Part shown: positions 39,227 to 45,017 of the stretch, piece by piece
Numbering within the stretch: position 1 is the stretch's first letter
How the letters are laid out: each line of letters starts with the position of its first letter
Virus record (IMG/VR): IMGVR_UViG_3300021180_000020
Coordinates: 1-45,017 of that record
Reading direction: 5' to 3' (one strand)
Length of the DNA: 45,017 bases
From: a virus
The notes under the pieces: generated by a model
Told to the model about the DNA's origin: nothing
Database searches by the model: none
The model's input: the letters and a program-made list of their open reading frames with translations, nothing else
Position numbers and translations under genes: made by a program

Positions 39227-39256
39227 CCGCTCCCAGCGTTCGAGTTTTGGGAGCGG
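39227..39256 (+). terminator. Hairpin inside the operon
   Basis: CCGCTCCCA (39227-39235) pairs with TGGGAGCGG (39248-39256) around a 12-base loop, followed by CCTTTAA, then a ribosome-binding site. Resembles the hairpin at 38245 and the two at 39898-39971. Weak terminator or RNA-processing element. Confidence 0.5.
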
Positions 39257-39276
39257 CCTTTAACCAGGATAAAAAG

Positions 39277-39480
39277 ATGAAATCTGCAATTATCAATTTT
39301 TGTGTTGCATGTACCATATATAATCATAATGCATATATAAAAATTTGCCTTCGTTCATTATCTCCACCAATTTGTTATAGTATGTGGGATGGATTAACAT
39401 CACATCCTACCAATGGACAAACATGTGTTCTAAGCAATAATGATGAAACTGTAACTTGTACTCTAACCAAAGGAAAGTAA
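39277..39480 (+). CDS. Cys-rich small protein, unknown
   Basis: A 67-residue protein beginning MKSAIINFCVACTI, with AGGATAAAAAG before the ATG. Six Cys over 67 residues suggest disulfides or metal binding. No signal peptide cleavage site is convincing. Not recognised. Confidence 0.5.
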   Translation: MKSAIINFCVACTIYNHNAYIKICLRSLSPPICYSMWDGLTSHPTNGQTCVLSNNDETVTCTLTKGK

Positions 39481-39481
39481 A

Positions 39482-39652
39482 ATGGCAAATATCTCTGTGA
39501 CTGAAAAAGAGCTATTCACAATTAGGAGTGCTCTTAGAGTTTTAGTTGCTGATCAAACTGTTCACTATGATAGTAATCCAACTAAGAAAAAATTGGAAGA
39601 AATCAATCATATTGAGAAACTTCTCAAAAAATTAGGAGCAAAAAATGGCTAA
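39482..39652 (+). CDS. Small helical protein, 56 aa
   Basis: A 56-residue gene beginning MANISVTEKELFTI, ATG 39482 to TAA 39652, overlapping the next gene by eight bases. Helical and Lys-rich at the C-terminus (EKLLKKLGAK). Not recognised. Confidence 0.6.
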   Translation: MANISVTEKELFTIRSALRVLVADQTVHYDSNPTKKKLEEINHIEKLLKKLGAKNG

Positions 39653-39893
39653 TTTTAAAGATTTACCACCACTTCGTCCTTGCCATTGCGGCAGCGGTTT
39701 GGAACGAGAAGCGCGATTTGATGCGCGCGGCATCTTTCTCACATATGTTTGTGAGAAATGTCAAGAAGAAAAATTGGGACATTATCGTCCAGAAGTGCTA
39801 GTTGATCCCAATTATGATTTAATGGGCGAAGAATTAGACAGTGACGGCGACTTCGCAGACCCTGATATTCATAGAGACTTGGAAGATTTTTAA
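39645..39893 (+). CDS. Zinc-ribbon-like conserved phage protein
   Basis: An 82-residue protein with RPCHCGSG and YVCEKCQEE, two Cys pairs about 20 residues apart, a very common small phage protein layout; the C-terminus is acidic (DSDGDFADPD). LGHYRPEVLVD lies between. Function unknown. Confidence 0.7.
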   Translation: MANFKDLPPLRPCHCGSGLEREARFDARGIFLTYVCEKCQEEKLGHYRPEVLVDPNYDLMGEELDSDGDFADPDIHRDLEDF

Positions 39894-39897
39894 AGAT

Positions 39898-39978
39898 CAC
39901 CTGGTCTATAGTGCCCCCCAAGCTGACCAGGTGTACCTTGCCGCCAGGATTTGTAACGAGTACCTGGCGGCCCTTTTA
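39898..39978 (+). other. Paired hairpins, second terminator-like
   Basis: CACCTGGTC (39898-39906) pairs with GACCAGGTG (39925-39933). Seven bases later GCCGCCAGG (39940-39948) pairs with CCTGGCGGC (39963-39971), followed by CCTTTTAGG. The order hairpin, then terminator-like hairpin, then gene is like the elements at 42909 and 43935, though the sequences differ. Candidate attenuator before the 340-residue gene. Confidence 0.55.
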
Positions 39979-40013
39979 GGCCATTTAGCTAACAAACTAG
40001 GATAAAAAATGTC

Positions 40014-41036
40014 ATGTACCTTATGGATCACATAACAGAAACTGTTCATGAAGCTAAAAAGAGACGTTTGATAAATCATCCTGTCGTAAGTATCTTCCCA
40101 ATATTGGAAGAAAAATTAAAAGGATGCCCACGTTTCTTATTTGACGACGCTACTATCCACACAGCAGTGGAGCTTACTCTGGGGCGCCCCAAGGTGCTTA
40201 GAGAAGCCATGGCTCATCTTAGGATACCATATACTAAGATGTGGATAGAATGGCCAGAAAGCGGACGAGAAAAATTGAGAAAAACATTCTCAATAGATTC
40301 TTACGAGTATCCTGATCGTCCATTACCAACTCGTTTGGGTTTTCTGTTAGAGACAGATGAGTTTGGTAGAAAAGGTCAAGTAACTTGGGTATGGAGTAAC
40401 CATTTTATCAGGAAGGGTGAACCTCCAAATGTTAGTCCAATATCTGCTTTCTTTGATCTAGATTTTGATTATAGTAAAATAGCAAGTCCAAGTTTTGTTA
40501 AAAGTTTTTTGGATGCTAACCTGGCACACATTTGGAAGGATAATAAAATCCAATTGGATGCTCTTCTTAGCATTTGGGATACATCATACCATAAACCATC
40601 CGAATGGGGGGAAGAGTTTTTGGAGTTACCTCCTCATTATCGACTTAGGCTTAGTGGAGATAATGAAGATGCTCGCGTAGCCAATTACTATGCAGATGTT
40701 TATGGCGAATACATTATGGTTTGGTCGTGTCTAATGTTACTGACATCTTCCAGAAAAATTGTAGAGTTAGAGCATGTCAATATGTCTCCACTCAATAGAA
40801 TACGCAGAAGAATGAATAAAGCTCAGAGATTAGACCATACCATAGTTACCATGCATATTAGCCAAGAAACCAGTATGCATCAACAAGGTATGCCGCTTGG
40901 ATATACTCGAAAGAGTCCACGCATACATATGGTAGGCTCATATCTCAACAGACGCGGCGATAAGCACTGGATCGTGCAGCCTTTCTGGCGCGGCTCAGGA
41001 GAAGTTATTAGTCGCCACGTACACGTTAAACCATAG
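40014..41036 (+). CDS. Conserved phage protein with C-terminal RGH-like motif, unknown
   Basis: A 340-residue protein, the largest in this operon. The C-terminal segment RIHMVGSYLNRRGDKHWIVQPFWRG resembles the conserved end of a widespread phage protein family of unknown function (HxVRGHxxxxxxGKxxWVxPHWRG). The rest has no motif I know. The ATG at 40014 or 40023 could start it; a nearby ATG in another frame stops after nine codons. Confidence 0.65.
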   Translation: MYLMDHITETVHEAKKRRLINHPVVSIFPILEEKLKGCPRFLFDDATIHTAVELTLGRPKVLREAMAHLRIPYTKMWIEWPESGREKLRKTFSIDSYEYPDRPLPTRLGFLLETDEFGRKGQVTWVWSNHFIRKGEPPNVSPISAFFDLDFDYSKIASPSFVKSFLDANLAHIWKDNKIQLDALLSIWDTSYHKPSEWGEEFLELPPHYRLRLSGDNEDARVANYYADVYGEYIMVWSCLMLLTSSRKIVELEHVNMSPLNRIRRRMNKAQRLDHTIVTMHISQETSMHQQGMPLGYTRKSPRIHMVGSYLNRRGDKHWIVQPFWRGSGEVISRHVHVKP

Positions 41037-41045
41037 GAGTCCAAA

Positions 41046-41294
41046 ATGGCAACTTATTACTATTCAATGCTAGGAATGGTACGAGTCAGAGAAGTACCAC
41101 CTAAATGGATAGTTGAAATAAGTTATAAAGATGAAGATATCCATTTTGGTCAATATAAAACTGAGCACATATGGCATCACGCAGGCGAATTTTCCAATCT
41201 TTCAAAAGTAGGTGAATTCGTTTTAGACATAGTCAAAGAGGAGACCAAACGTGAAATCCAGCCTAATCATCCTGACACTACTGATATCGGGTAG
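41046..41294 (+). CDS. Hypothetical protein, 82 aa
   Basis: An 82-residue protein beginning MATYYYSMLGMVRV, aromatic and beta-rich at the N-terminus, helical at the C-terminus. Overlaps the next (secreted) gene by 44 bases. Not recognised. Confidence 0.65.
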   Translation: MATYYYSMLGMVRVREVPPKWIVEISYKDEDIHFGQYKTEHIWHHAGEFSNLSKVGEFVLDIVKEETKREIQPNHPDTTDIG

Positions 41295-41604
41295 TGCCAA
41301 AGCAGAAATGTGCGATTTTGAGAAACATTGTTACCCAGAACAGCCATATTACGATCTGAATGGTAATAAGATTCCTCCACCTGCACCTCAATATCTAAAA
41401 CCTAAACCAATACCAATACCAAATCAAATAACAGTACAACCAACAATTAATTCAAACATTTGTAAGTTGGCAAAGATCAGGGTTGCTCCTGAGGCACCAC
41501 AAACGATAGTTGAAATCTGCACAATGTCAGATGAAGAAGAACATATGTATCGTGAGAGGCAGAAAGAAAATCAAGCATTAATCCCTAGAATTGGAGAGTA
41601 CTAA
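41251..41604 (+). CDS. Secreted or periplasmic protein, signal peptide
   Basis: A 117-residue protein starting with GTG, preceded by GAGGAGACC. A Sec signal peptide is clear: KSSLIILTLLISGSAKA, cleavage after AKA. The mature part is Pro-rich, with three or four Cys. An early phage protein for the periplasm could protect the host envelope or exclude other phages. Overlaps the next start (TAATG). Confidence 0.7.
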   Translation: MKSSLIILTLLISGSAKAEMCDFEKHCYPEQPYYDLNGNKIPPPAPQYLKPKPIPIPNQITVQPTINSNICKLAKIRVAPEAPQTIVEICTMSDEEEHMYRERQKENQALIPRIGEY

Positions 41605-41879
41605 TGGAACATTCATCTGGACGTATAGGCAGAACTGACGGAGAATTTCATGTATGTCAGTTCTTTGAAGATGATACATACGAGTATGTGCGCCGCTATG
41701 TTGGGCCAGAAGAAGCTGTCAAAGCATTCCAACATTACACATCCAACATAGCTGTTAAAATGGGCATCATAAAGAAGGTCATCATAACAGATGGAGGTGA
41801 CTGTATTGCTATGGAATGGCAAAAAGATAAAGGTATAACGTTTCCAACACAACAGGAGATGAAAAATGCCAGAACATAA
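41604..41879 (+). CDS. Hypothetical protein, 91 aa
   Basis: A 91-residue protein beginning MEHSSGRIGRTDGEF, mixed alpha and beta, with HVCQFFEDDTYEYVRRYVGPEEAV as its conserved-looking portion; such 'F-x-DD-x-YEYV' proteins recur in phages. Start overlaps the preceding stop. Unknown function. Confidence 0.65.
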   Translation: MEHSSGRIGRTDGEFHVCQFFEDDTYEYVRRYVGPEEAVKAFQHYTSNIAVKMGIIKKVIITDGGDCIAMEWQKDKGITFPTQQEMKNART

Positions 41880-42240
41880 ACTTCCAAAAAAACCTAAATC
41901 AAACTTTCCACAAGTCCCTCCTACTGGAAGCTATATGTATATCATTAAGCCTACTGATACTACATATGCGGAGGGTAGAGTGCTCATAGCACAGCCAACA
42001 CTCGACATGTTGGTTTATGGTGTCGAAGGTCATATCGAGATTGTTCCACGTTTTAATAAGTTCGGTGGACGCCCATGTATTGCCTTCTGTAATGAAGAAG
42101 GCAAAATGCAAGGTAAAGCTCCAAATCATCTAGCCCAGATTCTATGGGAAGAAAACTTGGGGCGCATCATAACAGAAGACCATCTCGTTGGCAACATAGT
42201 AATCATTGTTGCTGATATAGACTTTTTGAGGGCAATGTGA
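41866..42240 (+). CDS. DUF3846-like protein
   Basis: A 124-residue protein with the core GRPCIAFCNEEGKMQGKAPNHLA, then GNIVIIVADIDF, typical of DUF3846-like small phage proteins, whose function is unknown. Overlaps the previous gene by 14 bases and the next by one. Confidence 0.65.
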   Translation: MPEHKLPKKPKSNFPQVPPTGSYMYIIKPTDTTYAEGRVLIAQPTLDMLVYGVEGHIEIVPRFNKFGGRPCIAFCNEEGKMQGKAPNHLAQILWEENLGRIITEDHLVGNIVIIVADIDFLRAM

Positions 42241-42545
42241 TGCGGAAAATAATCTCAATCAGCCTACTAACTATAGGATTGGTAAATGCAGCTGATGCTC
42301 ATTGTTATGCTCATTGGTATTATCCGTGGCCACAAAATTGTGGAGTAGCTTATAGAGGTCATTCTCGCCGTATGGCTCTTCTTCAATTTGATTCTAATAC
42401 TCCTGTTCATTCTATTACTTTTAATATTCCATTACCAGATATGAGTGGTATATGGATCAATTCGACGGAAACTGAAGAACAATTAGAATTGATGGAAGGT
42501 TTAGATCGTATCAAAGCTATAAAGTCTCTATCAAATAATAATTAG
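42240..42545 (+). CDS. Secreted or periplasmic protein, signal peptide
   Basis: A 101-residue protein with a Sec signal (MRKIISISLLTIGLVNAADA, cleavage after ADA) and a mature part starting HCYAHWYYPWPQNCG, with two Cys and many aromatics. The start ATG at 42240 overlaps the previous stop (TGATG). Second secreted protein in 1.3 kb; both may act at the envelope. Confidence 0.68.
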   Translation: MRKIISISLLTIGLVNAADAHCYAHWYYPWPQNCGVAYRGHSRRMALLQFDSNTPVHSITFNIPLPDMSGIWINSTETEEQLELMEGLDRIKAIKSLSNNN

Positions 42546-42568
42546 CCAATTTGGCAAGGAGACTTCTT

Positions 42569-42901
42569 ATGAACAAGACCCAACTTAAAGTGGTACAGGA
42601 TACAAAAGAAGCTATTGATAAAGCAAAGGAGAAGTTCTCAAATCTTATTGACGAAATTATATCAAAAACAATAGATAAAGAAATAGAAAATATTGGAAAC
42701 TTGCAAGATGAATTGCAAGGAGAATTTGATGAACTTTCTGAGAAACAACAGGAAGGTGATAAAGGAACAAAGTTGACAGAAGAAATAGAAGCTCTTGAGA
42801 ATCTCAAGAATGAATTAGACACGTTTAAAGCAGAATGTGACGATAGCGTGTTTGATGATATCATCTCTAGAATAGATGATGTCCCAGGAGTACATAAATA
42901 A
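42569..42901 (+). CDS. Coiled-coil protein
   Basis: A 110-residue, Glu/Lys-rich, fully helical protein beginning MNKTQLKVVQDTKEA, with AAGGAGACTTCTT before the ATG. Heptad patterns suggest an extended coiled coil (ENLKNELDTFKAE). Not recognised. The structured RNA at 42909 starts eight bases after it. Confidence 0.65.
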   Translation: MNKTQLKVVQDTKEAIDKAKEKFSNLIDEIISKTIDKEIENIGNLQDELQGEFDELSEKQQEGDKGTKLTEEIEALENLKNELDTFKAECDDSVFDDIISRIDDVPGVHK

Positions 42902-42908
42902 AAGTTTT

Positions 42909-43009
42909 GCTTGACGTACCAGCCTGTTGAGTCGATCAAATCTATGACAGGAACTGGCGACTAGGGAAGGTTTGTTGACATTTTCCAGCCCTAGACACGA
43001 AAGTCAAGC
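42909..43009 (+). ncRNA. Three-way-junction RNA element, copy A
   Basis: P1: GCTTGAC (42909-42915) with GTCAAGC (43003-43009). Then GTA. P2: CCAG plus CCTGT (42919-42927) with ACAGG, AA bulge and CTGG (42947-42957). Then CGA. P3: CTAGGG/CCCTAG (42961-42966 / 42989-42994). Then ACACGAAA. The shared linkers GTA and AAA, and the AA bulge, recur in copy B. A terminator starts three bases later. It is neither a hammerhead nor HDV type as far as I can see; family not recognised. Confidence 0.8.
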
Positions 43010-43011
43010 GG

Positions 43012-43061
43012 GTGGGAGGGCGTTTGATCACCAAAACTGGTGCCCTCCCACTTTCCTTTCT
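43012..43061 (+). terminator. Intrinsic terminator after element A
   Basis: GTGGGAGGGC / GCCCTCCCAC (43012-43021 / 43042-43051), ten pairs, followed by TTTCCTTTCT. Lies between the structured element A and the 59-residue gene at 43075, making an expression-platform-like arrangement. Confidence 0.82.
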
Positions 43062-43074
43062 ATGGAGCGCAACA

Positions 43075-43254
43075 ATGACAAGAGAAATATTGGTTGATAG
43101 CAAATCTTGGGATCTTGCAGAACATTTCTTGCAAGATGAACAGATTAAAGATGAGGATAGAAAAAGAATCACAGATATGTTGGCACAAGAAATTCAACAA
43201 TGTGTTGAAGATTTTTGTAGCTTGACATTGCCACACTTGGGAGTATTAAAATGA
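43075..43254 (+). CDS. Hypothetical protein, 59 aa
   Basis: A 59-residue acidic helical protein beginning MTREILVDSKSWDL, with TGGAGCG before the ATG. It follows element A and its terminator. Overlaps the next gene (ATGA). Confidence 0.6.
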   Translation: MTREILVDSKSWDLAEHFLQDEQIKDEDRKRITDMLAQEIQQCVEDFCSLTLPHLGVLK

Positions 43255-43472
43255 CAATGATAACATGTAATGTAAGAGAAGCGACTCATGTAGAAATAAA
43301 TAATCAAATCAAAAAGATACTTTTTAAATATGGTATTACAGAAGGTACTGGAGTTTTATTAAAGCCATCAAAAGGTGGCTTTGGTGTTATTACAGAAGAT
43401 AATCAAACTATAACTATGTGGGAAGCACAACGTTACTTCAAGGAAGAAACAAATGACAATGGGTCCAGGTAA
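43251..43472 (+). CDS. Hypothetical protein, 73 aa
   Basis: A 73-residue protein beginning MTMITCNVREATHVEI, with a beta-rich middle (GVLLKPSKGGFGVITEDN). ATG overlaps the preceding stop; the next gene starts 20 bases before its end. Not recognised. Confidence 0.6.
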   Translation: MTMITCNVREATHVEINNQIKKILFKYGITEGTGVLLKPSKGGFGVITEDNQTITMWEAQRYFKEETNDNGSR

Positions 43473-43731
43473 ATATGACGAAGAAGCCACTCTAGTTATG
43501 GAGCGCACCAAAGCTAAAGGTGTGATAGTGATAGTTTTAGGTGGTAATCAAGGAGAAGGATTTTCTTGTCAAGCTACACTTGAAGTAGTATTGACATTAC
43601 CTGCTATGCTGCGCGACATAGCAAATCAATTAGATGCTGATCTGCCTAATGTAAGAAAAGATGATATTGAAAAATATAAAGATGAAACATTAAGATATTA
43701 TAAGGAAGCTAATGATGACAAAACCAACTAA
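43453..43731 (+). CDS. Conserved small phage protein
   Basis: A 92-residue protein with GVIVIVLGGNQGEGFSCQA, a segment frequently seen in small phage early proteins of unknown function, and LTLPAMLRDIANQLD. AAGGAAG lies before the ATG. Overlaps both neighbours. Confidence 0.7.
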   Translation: MTMGPGKYDEEATLVMERTKAKGVIVIVLGGNQGEGFSCQATLEVVLTLPAMLRDIANQLDADLPNVRKDDIEKYKDETLRYYKEANDDKTN

Positions 43732-43933
43732 CGACTATGTGCAATTCCGATTGCTGCAAATGCCATGTTGCAATATATTGATTTGTTGGGTTAATCCACG
43801 CAGACCAATGTACTGTCCTGAATGTGGAACTAGAGTGTTTCACGAGTATCCAAAAGAAAAATGGGAAGCTCAGTACTCAGAAGCATGGTTGCGCGTCGAG
43901 GATTATGATAAAGCAACATGGATTAAATATTAA
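43715..43933 (+). CDS. Zinc-ribbon protein
   Basis: A 72-residue protein with PCCNILICW and YCPECGTRV, a Cys-pair zinc ribbon. Start at the second of two tandem ATGs (43712, 43715), which has better spacing from AAGGA. Element B begins two bases after its stop. Confidence 0.65.
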   Translation: MTKPTNDYVQFRLLQMPCCNILICWVNPRRPMYCPECGTRVFHEYPKEKWEAQYSEAWLRVEDYDKATWIKY

Positions 43934-43934
43934 G

Positions 43935-44020
43935 TTTGCCTGACGTACCAGCCTTGAGGGTTCCCCGCCCTGCACACATCAAGGAACTGGCGTCACAAGC
44001 AGCGACGAAAGTCAGGCAAA
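43935..44020 (+). ncRNA. Three-way-junction RNA element, copy B
   Basis: P1: TTTGCCTGAC (43935-43944) with GTCAGGCAAA (44011-44020). GTA. P2: CCAG plus CCTTG (43948-43956) with CAAGG, AA bulge, CTGG (43980-43990). P3: GTC/GAC (43992-43994 / 44004-44006), then G and AAA. Compared with copy A, P1 and P2 change at several positions with compensatory changes on the other arm, as expected of a real RNA. A terminator follows at 44024. Confidence 0.82.
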
Positions 44021-44023
44021 GGG

Positions 44024-44074
44024 TGGGAGAGGGTCTGAATTAGCCTTCCGTTCCCTCTCCCATTTCCTCTTTTT
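44024..44074 (+). terminator. Intrinsic terminator after element B
   Basis: TGGGAGAGGG / CCCTCTCCCA (44024-44033 / 44053-44062), ten pairs, followed by TTTCCTCTTTTT. Same spacing from the structured element as in copy A. Confidence 0.85.
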
Positions 44075-44085
44075 AAGGAATCAAA

Positions 44086-44337
44086 ATGAAGAAGCTCAAA
44101 CATGATGAGAAAACCTGCTTTCGTTGCAGGCTTCATGCGTTAGTTGAAGAATTATATCCCAAAAAATTATCATCTAACGATGTAGATGAATGTCGTTTTC
44201 TATTGGTATCTTTAGCTGAAGCAGCTGGCCAAATGTTATCACAATTAGAAGATGAGGAAATACGCCTCTTCATGACAGCAGTAATAAAATTTCATAACGA
44301 AAGCGTAATAGAAGATGAAAACGAAACACGTCACTAA
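44086..44337 (+). CDS. Hypothetical protein with CxxC
   Basis: An 83-residue helical protein beginning MKKLKHDEKTCFRC, with one Cys-X2-Cys near the N-terminus and an acidic C-terminus. AAGGAATCAAA before the ATG. First gene after element B and its terminator. Confidence 0.65.
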   Translation: MKKLKHDEKTCFRCRLHALVEELYPKKLSSNDVDECRFLLVSLAEAAGQMLSQLEDEEIRLFMTAVIKFHNESVIEDENETRH

Positions 44338-44354
44338 CTAAAAGAGGTAGCAAA

Positions 44355-44720
44355 ATGGACTTTACCCAAGACCAACTAAATGTAGCTTTAGCTCGATATC
44401 ATATTCCAATTCGTATGCATCCTGGAATAATAAGATGGATACAAAGTGGAGTTAAACCTGGTCAATTTTTAACTGCTATAATAGAAAATGATTTAAAGGA
44501 GGCAATCAACAGAGCAGATGATGAAAATATAATAAGATTAGTTGCATATGTCAAATTTTTCTACAATGCAGCGCCAGGAGGTTGTTGGGGATCAAAAGAA
44601 AAGGTAGAACAATGGCAAAAACAAGGGGGATTAAGAAATGATATTGATAAAGAAATTTTAAAAGAAATCGCGCAAGAAACAATCGCTAATGGAGAATACG
44701 AAGACGAAGACGGAGAATAA
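44355..44720 (+). CDS. Conserved phage protein, unknown
   Basis: A 121-residue protein with the widespread phage segment PGIIRWIQSGVKPGQFLTAI, IIENDLKEAINRAD and PGGCWGSKEKVEQW, a conserved early-region family without known function. GAGGTAGCAA precedes the ATG (44344-44353). Confidence 0.75.
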   Translation: MDFTQDQLNVALARYHIPIRMHPGIIRWIQSGVKPGQFLTAIIENDLKEAINRADDENIIRLVAYVKFFYNAAPGGCWGSKEKVEQWQKQGGLRNDIDKEILKEIAQETIANGEYEDEDGE

Positions 44721-44722
44721 TA

Positions 44723-44926
44723 ATGAAAACTTCTCCGTTCAACAAAAATCTTCATGCTTTCTTATTGAAGAAAGGCTATAAATATATTGAACATACACGT
44801 TATGATAGATACGATAAAGATGGAATAACAGTATTCTATTATATGAATAATTATATAATGGTCTTAGATAAAGATGGAGAACCAGCACCCAAAAGTGTAG
44901 TACGTGAACTAGAAAGAATCCTCTAA
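44723..44926 (+). CDS. Hypothetical protein, 67 aa
   Basis: A 67-residue basic protein beginning MKTSPFNKNLHAF, rich in Tyr and Lys, with beta strands in the middle. Begins two bases after the previous stop. Not recognised. Confidence 0.65.
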   Translation: MKTSPFNKNLHAFLLKKGYKYIEHTRYDRYDKDGITVFYYMNNYIMVLDKDGEPAPKSVVRELERIL

Positions 44927-44936
44927 GGAGAACCAA

Positions 44937-45017
44937 ATGCCGCGGATGACAATAAACATAAATCAGACAAATGTCGAAAATGTTGAGTTTACGGCAGCAG
45001 AAGTTAATAGCTGGATA
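44937..45017 (+). CDS. Partial gene, truncated by window edge
   Basis: A frame starting MPRMTININQTNVENV at ATG 44937, preceded by AAGGAGAACC, runs off the end of the window (27 codons seen). Too short for a family call. Confidence 0.6.
   Translation, partial: MPRMTININQTNVENVEFTAAEVNSWI

Noticed and set aside
39898-39978. Twister ribozyme in the paired hairpins
   Set aside because: The conserved internal loops of twister are not present; the sequence explains only two simple hairpins.
42909-43009. Hammerhead or HDV ribozyme identity for element A
   Set aside because: GAAA and a GTA triplet are present, but CTGANGA is absent (CTGGCGA instead) and the A15.1-U16.1 pairing does not fit. The nested pseudoknot of HDV ribozymes is also missing.
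1-45017. CRISPR array, integrase or lysogeny genes
   Set aside because: No regularly spaced repeat-spacer units, recombinase motifs or CI-type repressor were found; absence in this window does not exclude them elsewhere in the genome.

Overview
This window reads as part of the genome of a tailed phage with a contractile tail (myovirus morphology). The evidence is a contiguous set of terminase, portal, prohead protease/scaffold, DUF2184-type major capsid, DUF3383-type sheath, tail tube, tape measure, spike and baseplate J genes. No integrase, CRISPR array, tRNA, rRNA or cellular housekeeping gene was seen. The DNA is fairly AT-rich, apart from a GC-rich island near 28.64-29.6 kb and some Gly/Pro-rich virion genes. 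The gene families point to a proteobacterial (Gram-negative) host; two early proteins carry Sec-type signal peptides. The host cannot be named from sequence alone.

Layout. (1) 1-24344, minus strand: the virion module, in transcription order HNH nuclease, small HTH protein, large terminase, Pro/Gly-rich repeat protein, portal, Nudix-protease-scaffold fusion, decoration-like protein, major capsid, neck proteins, collagen-like surface proteins, a probable homing endonuclease, sheath, tube, tail chaperones (overlapping frames), a 1082-residue tape measure with lytic domains, and the baseplate. (2) 24345-24709: a divergent control region with several hairpins and a strong sigma70-type promoter. 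(3) 24710-28506, plus strand: an early operon led by a NusG/RfaH-like factor, followed by zinc-ribbon proteins, a VRR-NUC-like nuclease and a MazG-like protein. (4) 28510-29850: tandem repeats and a GC-rich cassette carrying its own intrinsic terminators (moron-like). (5) 29850-30447: a gene-free, repeat- and palindrome-rich stretch, a replication-origin candidate. (6) 30448-32492, minus strand: a primase/helicase and two small genes. (7) 32611-45017, plus strand: a small-terminase-like gene, a DUF3631 ATPase cassette flanked by inverted GTTAC iterons, and then a long operon of small genes.

The most remarkable feature is RNA-level organisation of region 7. Six type II hammerhead ribozymes (35983-39063) fill the gaps between genes. 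Each begins at or directly after a stop codon and ends just before the next ribosome-binding site. They should cut the operon mRNA into units of one to four genes, each starting and ending in a hairpin. Because the half-ribozymes at the two ends of a unit are mostly complementary, the units might also be religated into circular mRNAs (inference). Just upstream is a structured RNA of about 250 nt, closed by a 25-position helix and ending in a U tract. Further downstream are two copies of a three-way-junction RNA with covarying helices, each followed at once by an intrinsic terminator, a layout typical of riboswitches or attenuators.

Taken together, region 7 looks like an operon controlled mainly by RNA cleavage, RNA folding and conditional termination. 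The phage's own NusG-like factor, the first gene of the early operon, is a natural candidate for controlling read-through. All assignments are from reading the sequence; no database search or folding program was run.
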